Shown: positions 1 to 8,242 of the stretch, piece after piece
How positions within the stretch are numbered: position 1 is the first letter of the stretch
Layout of the letters: each line of letters opens with the position of its first letter
Origin: Conchocele bisecta
Lineage: Eukaryota > Mollusca > Bivalvia > Lucinida > Thyasiridae
Assembly (NCBI GenBank): GCA_029237695.1
Contig: CM055272.1
Span: 38,640,494-38,704,493, forward strand
DNA length: 64,000 nt
Direction of reading: 5' to 3'
Translations under genes and position numbers: made by a program
The notes under the pieces: model-generated
What the model saw: only the letters and a program-made list of their open reading frames with translations
Told to the model about the DNA's origin: nothing
Databases searched by the model: none

Positions 1-51
1 AATATTTGCGTAGTATATGATATGTTGAATGATACGTAAAGAATAACAAAC

Positions 52-303
52 TCACCTTTCCTTAGACCGCTACTCACAACAATTTTCGTCTGCTGTTGCT
101 TTTATATCTTGCATTATTTCTCAAAAATAACATGGTTTGACAGCACTTCAGAATCATTTCTAAGTGAAATGCTTCTGAAGTGTTGTCAAATCTTGTTTTA
201 AATTATTCTAAAGTGCTGTCAAAGCATGTTTGTAAGGCTGAAAATGGAAAATAGAAAAAAAACAGCAGACGACAAAAAATAAGATAACGGTGTAAGGGTT
301 AAG
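52..303. repeat. TTAA-flanked MITE, family 1 (copy)
   Basis: Non-autonomous inverted-repeat element. The left end reads toward TTTTCGTCTGCTGTTGCTTT and the right end carries the complement (AGCAGACGACAAAA) followed by GGGTTAA. Inside is a second inverted repeat around TTTGACAGCACTT. The same ends recur at 919-1127, 33117-33410 and, interrupted, at 34561-35215. TTAA borders suggest mobilisation by a piggyBac-like transposase, which is an inference. Confidence 0.6.
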
Positions 304-441
304 TATCATTCGAAAGCTCATTACAATCATCCGTTGGAAAATAATAATAAGTAATACAAAAATATATTTTATTCAGAAAACAAAAACAAAAATAAGCAGA
401 CGATACAATCTTTGTTTCCAGATTAGTTACAAACGACGGAA

Positions 442-529
442 ATGACGTGGCAATGCATCGTGCTAGGAATTCTGGGAGCAGCTATTCGTAGTCAAGCATT
501 CGGCTTCGGCGGCTTCCTCAGTGCCAATC
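442..529 (+). CDS. Host gene, exon 1: signal peptide of a small secreted protein
   Basis: The ATG at 442 opens 29 codons starting MTWQCIVLGILGAA, a typical hydrophobic secretion signal, and ends at a strong donor (C|GTAAGT at 530), phase 1. Exons at 2302-2325, 2668-2775 and 3684-3788 have clear acceptors and all keep phase 1, giving one open protein with the stretches TDWNDLK, VAWGINPFTSFISQPRTQ and LLYDVNGYIAGIQAA. This resembles an uncharacterised family of secreted proteins in molluscs and other invertebrates (WG-NPF--F-SQPRT near the N-terminus, then a Y/D-x-x-GYIAG-Q segment). Function is unknown. A Polinton sits in intron 4 and a fifth exon is proposed at 21865. The matching phases of consecutive exons are the strongest evidence; the family resemblance is from memory. 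Promoter and 3' end were not found. Confidence 0.7.
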
Positions 530-589
530 GTAAGTCCTAAAACTGTCTTACCCCACCTACCCCACTCCCTACCCCACACGCGGGCGTAA

Positions 590-730
590 GATGCAAGGCC
601 GGGCTAGCCCTTAGAATGCGGGAACCGAAAAGTGTCTGCCACAAGCATTGTTTTGATAAGAGAGAAATGGAAAAGAAATAAACAACAGACGACACAATTT
701 TATTGAACATTGTCAGAGCTACGCACGTTT
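590..730. repeat. Decayed family-1 MITE fragment in intron 1
   Basis: Sequence related to family-1 ends (CCCTTAGAATGCGGGAACCGAAAA on one side, AACAACAGACGACACAA on the other), but it is short and diverged. Confidence 0.35.
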
Positions 731-918
731 GTGACCTGATATAAACGGTAGCCGTGTAATTGATAACGAGAGGTGTACAGACATTCCTTCCTTGTTTTAA
801 TAAAGGTAAACAAGAATAGCATTTCTCTCGTTACTACACTGCGGAACATCTGAATACATAATAGTTTTACCCTAGTCCGTCTACATATACATCTATATAA
901 CCAAACCGAGATCATGTC

Positions 919-1127
919 TTAACCATTTGACTGCTGAGCACGAAAATTGTCGTCTGCCGATGCTTTATATTTTGCCTTCTTTCTCAATAAGGACATGGTT
1001 TGACAGCACTTTAGAATCATTTCCACTGGAAATGATTCTAAAATGCTGTTAAACCATGTTTTTGATGAGAAAATCGAAAATAAAAAAAAAGCAGACGACA
1101 ACATTTAATTCGGCAATGTAAGGGTTA
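919..1127. repeat. TTAA-flanked MITE, family 1 (compact hairpin copy)
   Basis: Compact copy running from CTTAACCATTTG to GTAAGGGTTAA. Almost the whole unit folds on itself: CATGGTTTGACAGCA...AGAATCATTTCC pairs with AATGATTCTA...TGCTGTTAAACCATG, and the outer AATTGTCGTCTGC pairs with GCAGACGACAA. No coding capacity. Confidence 0.65.
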
Positions 1128-1365
1128 AATATACATGCCCACTCAGTAGGCACACACTGTTCTGTATTGGAATTAAATAAGTTTATAATTGTGTCACTGT
1201 TCCACCAGTTCTAAACATTACGAGTGGTCACTATACAGATATAATCATATGCAAATGAGGCATGATATTTTTTAATTATTTATACTATTTAAATGCGTCA
1301 CAGAAAACGTGTACGTGTATAGCGGAACTGTGTAACATCATTTTCTTCCCCATTTCTCATTGTTT
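1124..1365. repeat. MITE family 2 fragment (left end)
   Basis: Starts TTAAATATACATGCCCACTC, the terminal sequence of a MITE family with at least seven copies or fragments in this window. It keeps the internal ATGCAAATGAGGCATGATAT block and then breaks off. Complete copies are at 20471-20851, 52068-52569 and 54842-55348. Confidence 0.7.
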
Positions 1366-1388
1366 AAAATAATCTCCCACGTCTATAA

Positions 1389-1482
1389 GTTGCGAACGGT
1401 AACTCTTGCAGCAATCTACTCTCGTACCGTCCGTAGGCTACGTACGGTACGGGAGTAGATTGCAAGAGCTACCGTTCGCAAC
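1389..1482. repeat. Hairpin inverted repeat
   Basis: Arms 1389-1430 and 1444-1482 (GTTGCGAACGGTA...GTACCGT and its complement) pair with two mismatches and one 3-base bulge around a short loop. It lies in intron 1 of the host gene. Confidence 0.7.
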
Positions 1483-2301
1483 TACCCCGTTTATCACAGT
1501 TTATGATGGTTATGCTTGCATATATATAGCAAGACTTCAGGAATTCGATCAACTAAAATGGTTCGATCGGTTGATATAGGTCAGCTGCAGTGACTGAAGT
1601 GTCAAACCACATATTGTTACATGATTGCCGTTGTTTGACACCGCTCACAGTCGTGTTCGAACGTACAGCGCGTGCTGTTTGACCATGGCTGTAGACAATG
1701 CTCATTCCGGGGCAAAGCCAACACCTACGTAATGCATGTGTCTCATGCTGTTACTAGAACGAGCCATTACGTCAAACTAGTTCACAACGTTGGCACTGAA
1801 ATTTTGTAATTGATGCGGCTGCATCACGCGATGTATACTGCGACACCGGAACATGTGTGTGTACATCATTCAGCTGTTTGAATGGAGCAGATTGGCAATG
1901 TACCGAAAGAACTGCATATATGCTCAAATTGCATGATATTTCCGACGGAATTGTAACAATAACGTTCGACTATGTCCAGTCGTTGGTAAACGTTCGCCGT
2001 GACATTCGGGAACTGTTTGAACCCGCGGCCTACGGCCTTGTGGTTCAAACGGTTCCCTCGTGCTACGGCACACGTTTACTTACGGCTGGACATGGTCGAA
2101 CCTTACATTGAGTATCTGAGATATCATCTGCGACACATTCCCTTTAAAAAAGTAAATACAGTGGATCCTCTCCAAACATTACACATAAGGGTAACGTTGC
2201 ATAATAACTGCAATGGAATTCCCAGAAGGTTTAACTATATATAACCTGATAACGCCTGACTATAATTTACATTAAAGTAATGTAATCTAATTTTATTCCA
2301 G
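1483..2301. other. Intron 1 sequence without recognised feature
   Basis: Intronic host DNA. Short open frames on both strands (for example 1857-2111 and 1999-2244) overlap one another and show no recognisable protein. Confidence 0.5.
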
Positions 2302-2325
2302 ATACTGACTGGAACGATCTTAAAG
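2302..2325 (+). CDS. Host gene, exon 2 (24-nt micro-exon)
   Basis: TTTTATTCCAG acceptor followed by 24 bases and the donor GTAAGTG. With the phase-1 C carried from exon 1 it reads H-T-D-W-N-D-L-K, keeping phase 1. Both splice sites are strong and the length is a multiple of three. Confidence 0.65.
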
Positions 2326-2667
2326 GTAAGTGTTAACGCAATGGATACATATGATGATTTCAAATATAATTTTACTAGGACAACTAACACTCAACACATG
2401 GGACTAGACATGGGTCTCTGTCCAGTTATCTCATTATTTTAGATATAGTGCCAAATAGATAAATCAGCAATGCCGTCACTAATTTTTATAAATAAAACTG
2501 ATACATGGGACAATTTGTCAGCTTAGTAGCATAGCTCACCATGGTCTACGCATTATGTTCTCATCTAGCGACTGCTGATTAAATGTTTATGTATGTGGGG
2601 TGCACGATACTCTCTTCCACTGATCTGATTAACCAGCCTGCTATTTTCTATGTATATTCCATTCCAG

Positions 2668-2775
2668 TGGCATGGGGCATCAACCCATTCACATCGTTTA
2701 TCTCCCAGCCCAGGACCCAGACTGACGCCCAAGACGATGGTTGGATGGAGATGGTATCCGGAGCCAGCTGTGACA
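2668..2775 (+). CDS. Host gene, exon 3
   Basis: Acceptor TTCCATTCCAG at 2667 and donor A|GTGAGT at 2776. The 108 bases stay open in the frame inherited from exon 2 and encode the GINPFTSFISQPRTQTDA segment followed by an acidic stretch and GASCD. The WG-NPF and SQPRT residues are the most family-like part of the gene. Confidence 0.7.
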
Positions 2776-2902
2776 GTGAGTATCTTTCCGGCATCCGTTG
2801 ATTATGTTGGCGTTGGGGAGATATTGTCATTGCAATCAGTGTTAATGTTGTATGACCAAGTTATATAGAAAACAATGGCATGCACACACTAGCTGATAAA
2901 TG

Positions 2903-3115
2903 TACAGTGGAACCTCTCTAAACCGGATACCCTTTGCACCCATGTGTGGTTAATCTTGATGGGTTTCACTGGGTTTTTTTTATCGCCGATGGCGCTGTCT
3001 GTTCGTGATCGGAAATAACCGAATCAAGTTTTTGAGTGGTCAGATCCCTGATTTACAGTGGAACACCTCTATAACGGACACCCTGGGGAGTCCGGTTTAG
3101 AGCGGTTCCAATGTA
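2903..3115. repeat. pogo/Tigger-like MITE
   Basis: Begins TACAGTGGAACCTCTCTAAA and ends in the inverted form GGTTTAGAGCGGTTCCA...TA. Such ends are typical of short non-autonomous pogo/Tigger (Tc1-mariner superfamily) elements with TA target duplication. A second copy is at 34025-34246, and a lone end lies near 23709. Confidence 0.6.
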
Positions 3116-3683
3116 TATGCATACGTCCTAGTGCATTGGAAATAGTATACCACTGTACGGATGCACAGTTCAGCGTCAGTACGGCAAGACTATATGTTCC
3201 ATGACCAGCGATGTATTGTCCCGAAGAATATTTTAACAAACGTTGACAAATGTGTAAGTGCCACTAATGCCCCATTGCACATATTCAAAATGAATAACAA
3301 ATAGCGTTGGTTGACATGAACACCATTGTACACGCACACATGGCAACACGTACTATAGCATTGAGAAGGTCAGTGGACACTATAATTGCGACTTTTCCCC
3401 AGGGCTAAGTGATATTATATATGGGAAATAACGTAATTTAGATATTTATTTCAAACATATACGGCGTTTACCGTGTACAGGTGTGATATGGTTTGTAAAT
3501 GATGTTCAAAGCTGGCAATTTTATATAATATTCCCGTATGTGTGCTCGAACGTTGATCTTTTACGTCTTATTGACGTCATTGTTACGAAATATTGACGAT
3601 TCTCGAATCAATGTAACGTCAAAAGGTTAATACCAAACATTAAACATTACCACTTCACGAATTTATAATTGTATTGGTTCCAG
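3116..3683. other. Intron 3 sequence without recognised feature
   Basis: AT-rich intronic DNA. No repeat family or coding frame recognised. Confidence 0.5.
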
Positions 3684-3788
3684 GCAATCCACATTTCAAG
3701 GGAAAGCGTTTCTTCAGAAATAACGACAGTGCGGTCATCTTGCTTTATGACGTGAACGGATACATAGCCGGGATACAAGCTGCTGTAC
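3684..3788 (+). CDS. Host gene, exon 4
   Basis: Acceptor TTGGTTCCAG at 3683. The frame reads SNPHFKGKRFF, then DSAVILLYDVNGYIAGIQAAV. Two donors are possible: GTACGT at 3785 (phase 0) or GTATTT at 3789 (phase 1). The second is preferred because it keeps the phase-1 pattern and joins in frame to the exon at 21865 through a proline codon. The Polinton begins about 280 bases downstream. Confidence 0.65.
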
Positions 3789-3938
3789 GTATTTGTCATA
3801 GCAATTTGTATATTAATGTTGCTATAGCAATCATATGAAAACAACATTTCATATACATAATTAATGGTATGTATCATGTTTTATATATATATTGTTACAT
3901 GGCCATATATTATTTGCATCTTTCTGATGTGACTATGA

Positions 3939-4003
3939 GTAGTATATGGGGAGTCAAAATGATACCACCTACGGTAGTATCATTTTGACTCCCCATATAC
4001 TAC
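3939..4003. repeat. Perfect 27-bp hairpin beside the Polinton
   Basis: Arms 3939-3965 and 3977-4003 (GTAGTATATGGGGAGTCAAA... and its exact complement) are separated by 11 bases. It stands 70 bases left of the recognisable Polinton terminal repeat. It may be a small foldback element or part of the insertion site. Confidence 0.75.
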
Positions 4004-4073
4004 CCCCACCACCCCCGAAAAACACCGTTTTCGTCCAATAGCACAAACTGGTCACCAACACAAAAACGTGACA

Positions 4074-4405
4074 ATTGGTGTCATAATACATCATGTATTT
4101 TCCAATTGAACATATAAATCTAATAGGTTATAACAAAAAAATATCATAACAAATTGGACCGCATTTCGAAAAAGAAAAAAAAAATGTTTGTTCAATTGGA
4201 CTGAATTCCGAAAAGTAGTAAAAACATGATGTATTTTCCAATTGAACAGATAAATCTCATAGGTTATATACGCCAGAAATAGAAAATCCGTGACAAATCT
4301 GTAATGGTTTCGGCTACCCAACGAAACAGCAACCCGATAATGCGCCGGAGGAAAAAAAAAGAAAGAAGAAATGTTTGTTCAATTGGACTGAATTTCGAAA
4401 AAGCC
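4074..4405 (+). repeat. Left Polinton terminus with terminal motif repeats
   Basis: Contains the outer TIR (4074-4090) and two copies of a 31-bp motif starting CCAATTGAACA and ending ATAGGTTATA (4102-4132 and 4238-4268). Between and after them lie inverted half-sites TTCAATTGGACTGAATT at about 4190 and 4379. The motif copies point into the element, as do those at the right end. Confidence 0.8.
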
Positions 4406-4438
4406 GATAATTGTACAACACTAGGTTGTGTTTATCAT

Positions 4439-4516
4439 AACAGCCTTCGTGGTCGTGTGGTTAAGGCGACACTCTATAGAGACGTGGGTCGTGAGTTCGA
4501 GTCTCGACGGGAGTTA
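4439..4516 (+). tRNA. tRNA-like sequence, probably a pseudogene or SINE head
   Basis: Shows an A-box-like D arm (GTCG-TGTGGTTAAGG-CGAC, a perfect 4-bp stem) and a B-box T arm (GAG-TTCGAGT-CTC) at normal spacing, recalling Ser/Leu tRNAs. The acceptor pairs only through wobble and a mismatch, and no clean anticodon stem forms, so a functional tRNA is unlikely. It lies inside the Polinton, between the left TIR and the first gene. Confidence 0.4.
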
Positions 4517-4969
4517 AAACATTTTTTTATTTCTATCCCTACAAATGTGGTCGCTATGGTAAACAACTGCATGACAACGGCGTTCCTATCCGACCGCTCG
4601 AGGTTGGTTAAAAATAAATTCAGATAGCCAGTTTACATAGAAATAACAGTGTGTGTACCGTCTGTTAACCTCGGCTATAAATGCACACATTCATAACCCG
4701 TGTAATTGAAACATTGTCGTCTGATATTAAACAAAACAAAAAGGTGTTTCAGTTAGACAAGATCAGCCTATTATTTTATGTTATGGGTGTGCCAGAGCGG
4801 TCGGATCCATTGCTAAGTGAGGTGTTTTGTGAACGGCCGAGTATTTCACCTTATTGTAAACTATAACGTATACACAATTCTATTAAAATCGGCGATAACC
4901 ACATGCGGTATATGGTAATAGAAATGTATGGTGGTCAGTGGGTGTCGTAACGGGGCCCTAAAAAACGTT
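4517..4969. other. Left non-coding region of the Polinton
   Basis: AT-rich stretch between the tRNA-like sequence and the first element gene. Short open frames here (such as 4681-4866) show no recognisable protein. Confidence 0.5.
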
Positions 4970-5494
4970 TTATGTTCCGTATGGAGGGGCCGTCGGAACA
5001 GCTGGTCTGTATGGTGGAGGAATATCCTGATGTCGCTGTAGACACGCGAATAAGCATATCACGTCCCGAGACGGGAGAGGAGATTTTTTCTCTCGTCGGC
5101 CCTCCCCTCCATAACGAGTTTTTTTTATATCTTCGTCCGCGAGAAATTGTGGTTGAGCCTTGGACCGGATAGTACCCTTTAACTCCTGATACCTTGACAT
5201 CTCCTCGACGACCATCTTGAACTCGCTATCTGATATATCGTTGTCGGCTATCGCTTTTGACACGATAACGTCGATACTGTTTTTCTTAGATCTCGCTAGA
5301 ACCGCTATTCGATCGTGCTTTCGACTCTTGGCCTCTAGTTTTCGGCTCACGAGTCTGGTCGTCATGCAAATCAGTCCCGCCCCCGCCGCTACAGCACTCA
5401 AGGTAGCCGCGACCGGTGCAGCGACAACTGTTGACAATAAAGACACACTCCCCACCCCACTTATAACGGATGCTGAGGCTAACGCGGTGCTCAC
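4970..5494 (-). CDS. Polinton membrane-active-type protein with PPPY and PTAP tail motifs
   Basis: An open 174-residue protein. Residues about 1-45 are hydrophobic and small-residue rich (SVSLLSTVVAAPVAA, then SAVAAGAGLICMT), like a membrane-inserting hairpin. A basic stretch (RKLEAKSRKHDRIAVLA) follows, then a conserved-looking helical region ending NDISDSEFKMVVEEM. Proteins of this build recur in Polintons, where their role is not established. The last 20 residues contain PPPY (bases 5009-5020) and PTAP (4985-4996), the two classic late-domain motifs that recruit NEDD4-type ubiquitin ligases and TSG101/ESCRT-I. A membrane-active part plus a PPxY motif recalls adenovirus protein VI, but this is an analogy, not proven homology. 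Convergent with nothing; first of three consecutive minus-strand genes. The segment of about residues 125-150 looks less ordered and could hide an indel. Confidence 0.75.
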   Translation of the reverse strand: MSTALASASVISGVGSVSLLSTVVAAPVAATLSAVAAGAGLICMTTRLVSRKLEAKSRKHDRIAVLARSKKNSIDVIVSKAIADNDISDSEFKMVVEEMSRYQELKGTIRSKAQPQFLADEDIKKTRYGGEGRREKKSPLPSRDVICLFACLQRHQDIPPPYRPAVPTAPPYGT

Positions 5495-5597
5495 CCCCTC
5501 TAATATATTGACTGACCGCCTATATTTCTTCGCATAACACGTCCGCGTCTCTCCCTCGTGTTGTAGAATATGTTGTCTCGACGATCCTGGTCATTCA

Positions 5598-6154
5598 TCA
5601 TAAATCAAGTTGTATTAACAGTGTAACAATAGTGGAGGAAGCTGATTGGGCAGCAATTTGTGTAACAAAGTTAATAACACTACATGCCGAAACTTTAATT
5701 GTAGTGTCATCATCGAATATAGTAAACCCTGACCTCTGCACCGCGTGCTTGGTGATGCCAATATTCTGTTCTACACCATTCAGGACGATATTCACTCGGA
5801 CTTCATCAGTGGCGTGTCCGCGAAAGTCGACCGAGCAGACCGCCATTCGAAAAATCGTCCCAGACACTGCCATGGTGTATCCCCCGTATCTGTTGCTCGC
5901 GTTGGCACCGAATGAATATTCGTAGGCCCCCTCGCTTAGTGAACCCCGCTCCTCAGCCCAAACTGTTATGACGTGTCTGCTAACTTGCAATTTTCTAATT
6001 TGTTCAACCGCCCTAGTTAAAACTGTGTGGGATACTGTGATCGCCCCTAGCCCCTCTCCAGTCTTCTCATTGCGGCTTCATTGTATGCTGCGGCCGCGGC
6101 CGCGACGGGAACGTCCCGTTCTAAGTTGGAACTACCTGGACCGTATATGCTCAT
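5598..6154 (-). pseudogene. Polinton short fibre/knob-type protein, one break
   Basis: The intact C-terminal frame (5598-5990) contains HVITVWAEERG, YEYSFGANAS and a terminal VTLLIQLDL beta-strand pattern. This is the compact all-beta domain found at the end of Polinton spike or fibre proteins, with a C1q/TNF-like or fibre-knob look. The likely start is the ATG at 6154 (MSIYGPGSSNLERDVP), which begins an alanine-rich helical stalk. The two parts are in different frames: the N-terminal frame hits TAG at 6048-6050, so one frameshift lies close to there. The predicted role is receptor binding or vertex decoration of the virion. Family resemblance is from memory and not searched. The gene is followed 108 bases downstream by the PPPY/PTAP gene on the same strand. 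Confidence 0.7.
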
Positions 6155-6178
6155 GATTAATATGCATATATATTATGT

Positions 6179-6837
6179 TTAATCGGTTATTTCGAGAACG
6201 CTCGAAATCGAGTAATAGTTATTCAACTCTCGCGCTTTATCATCTAGAATAGAAATCTTCAACTCGTGGATGTATCCCGATTCCAAAACTTTCATCTCGG
6301 GGGTTGGGAAGTCTAAGGTCAGGGTCTCACCATAGAAACAGTCGCTGGCGTGCACAGTTTTTAGTAATGTACTGGGAGCTCCGTCTAACGTGTTGTACCA
6401 TGTGTTCAATTGATCCAGGTGCACCCTGAGAGTTTTCGTGAAGACGAAGTTTACTGGGATGTCACCGACGTGCTCGCCCGGGTTAAACCAACCCCTATTG
6501 TCGGAGTATGTTTTTGTAAAACCGAGCCGCACAGCAAAATCCTGGGTGATCGTTACCTGGTTGGCGGGTTCGACGGTAAAGGTCGCGAGTCCGGTAACCT
6601 TCGAGATTGTGAGGCTGGCTCTACCAGCAAGCTACGACGCAACAAAAGCTTGGAGGGATATCGAACTCCAAAGGCCGGGGGGCAGCTTTACACCTACTTG
6701 GCGGGGGGCCTTCACGTAGCCGAACCCTTCGCCCTCCCCCACGTTTTTCCACCCAACCGTTAAGGTGATTCATCTGAGGCCTACCCGACGTTTTCCGCAG
6801 CAGTTGTCGATTGACTTTTGAAGTTCACAACTCTCAT
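6179..6837 (-). pseudogene. Polinton small structural protein (candidate penton/minor capsid), broken
   Basis: The likely start is the ATG at 6837 (MRVVNFKSQSTTAAENVG). That frame stops at TAG 6781-6783. A shifted frame is then open from about 6752, with GWKNVGEGEGFGYVKAP and LPPGLWSSISLQAFVAS, is cut by TAG 6632-6634, and continues in the same frame to 6179 (LGFTKTYSDNRGWFNPGEHV, VNFVFTKTLRVH, PEMKVLESGYIHELKISILD). The length of about 220 residues and the beta-rich pattern suit a single jelly-roll minor capsid protein. I recognise it as a recurrent Polinton gene but cannot say which virion part it forms. It is transcribed divergently from the + strand gene at 6880. Confidence 0.65.
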
Positions 6838-6879
6838 TTTGAACATTAGTGATAGAAGCAAACATAATAATATATTTCA
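6838..6879. promoter_or_regulatory. Divergent promoter region between two structural genes
   Basis: The 42 AT-rich bases between start codons facing away from each other (6837 minus, 6880 plus) include AATAATATATTTCA, a TATA-like stretch. This must hold both start regions unless transcripts are polycistronic. Confidence 0.45.
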
Positions 6880-8242
6880 ATGGATACCCAAGCATTTAGC
6901 TTTAACTCTAATGCAAAGTACGCGGTAGGAGGTAAATACACACAAAAAGACGTTGTTAACCACCTTGTACACCCAACTGTAACAGTTAGACCAAAAAGTG
7001 GCTTTACCACCAATTTTCCCGACATCTTTGAACAATATAGGCTGCCCAAGATTACTACGATGGAGGCCGTGAACGGGTGAAAAGCAACACCGATGCAGTT
7101 TTGGCAGAATCAGCTCAACTTCGCCGTATGGTGTGCAACGGCCGGATGTGGAGTTTCGCATCAAGACCATCTGACATCCAAGAATGTCATGCTCCGAAGT
7201 GTCTACAACTTTCACGCGTATTACACCATTAGGATGATTATCAAAGAACTAGGTATTCCACTACCTCAAGATGACGCATGGAATCCCATTTCCAACACAT
7301 ACGATACAGAAAGTATTTCCTAACAGCACTGGCCTCGGGGACGTTCTCATTCGGGGCCAGTCCGGGAATTGGACGCAGACTGATTTTAGACACGATCACT
7401 CTGGTGACCACATCGTCAGTCGGAACGCCGGGAATTTTGATCCCGCGACGATGACCTTCGGGCCGGAAGTATCTGGAGGTCGGCACTGCGGTGTCTCATC
7501 CTGCAATTGGTTACCTCCGAAACGAGCTCACATAGATTACATACAGCAGGCTGCTGAGGTCCAGGACGTGTGGGGTACATTTATGTTAGATAAGGGTATG
7601 GGGTTCACGCAGGCTGGTGTTTCTCGCCTCAACGACTCCATTCGGACATACGTCTGGGCCATCCTCGGCGCACAGAGCCAAACTCGCAGTTCTATACTAG
7701 GCACGGGAACGGCGTTTGACGCGCAAAAACAATTATTGGCACTTGTAGAGGACGCCATCTCAGCTAGGGTGGACCTGGAGATGGCGATCAAGCAGTATCA
7801 AGACGTTTTGCAGAATGCCAGCACCCCAGTAGACTATGTATTTGGAATAGGTCTTTATATGGCGCCGAGCAATATGATACTACGAGACGACCCGTTTGAC
7901 GGTTACAATAATCAGATCGTAATCGCCACCGTCAATCAAAAAATCGGCCACAACGGGAACGTAAACGTGGATATCATCAAGCGCACCCCCAACAGTGGAA
8001 CTGATTTCATAAAACCGCAAGCACCCACCCCAATTCACGAATTGGGCCCCCCATCAAGTTCATTTGAACCCAGTGTTCCACCGAGTTCCGCTCCTGTTTC
8101 ACCCTCTGCAATAGGACCAGCAGGTTCCCCCAATCGTGATTGGATTGGAACAGGGGAAAATAGTGTCACAACCCACGAGGAGGAGAAATTAGGGCTCGTC
8201 GTAGCCCTCGTGGCGGTCGGACTATTTGTGCTTTGGATTTAG
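6880..8242 (+). pseudogene. Polinton large structural protein with C-terminal membrane anchor, two breaks
   Basis: Starts MDTQAFSFNSNAKYAVGGKYTQ and is followed in frame, after TGA at 7078-7080, by FWQNQLNFAVWCATAGCGVS. A frameshift near 7310-7320 moves to the frame that stays open to 8242. That frame includes RLNDSIRTYVWAILGAQSQT, AFDAQKQLLALVEDA and YVFGIGLYMAPSNM, blocks I recognise from a large conserved Polinton virion protein (often called PX or minor-capsid-like). The last 80 residues are a Pro/Ser-rich linker and a C-terminal hydrophobic anchor (LGLVVALVAVGLFVLWI). Total length would be about 450 residues. The 3' end overlaps the end of the minus-strand gene at 8222 by 21 bases. The linker DNA carries a sequence motif shared with the gene at 12476 (see findings). 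Confidence 0.8.

Noticed and set aside
4304..4627. 107-residue frame across the tRNA-like sequence
   Set aside because: The open frame is produced by the tRNA-like segment and TIR repeats, with no independent protein signal.
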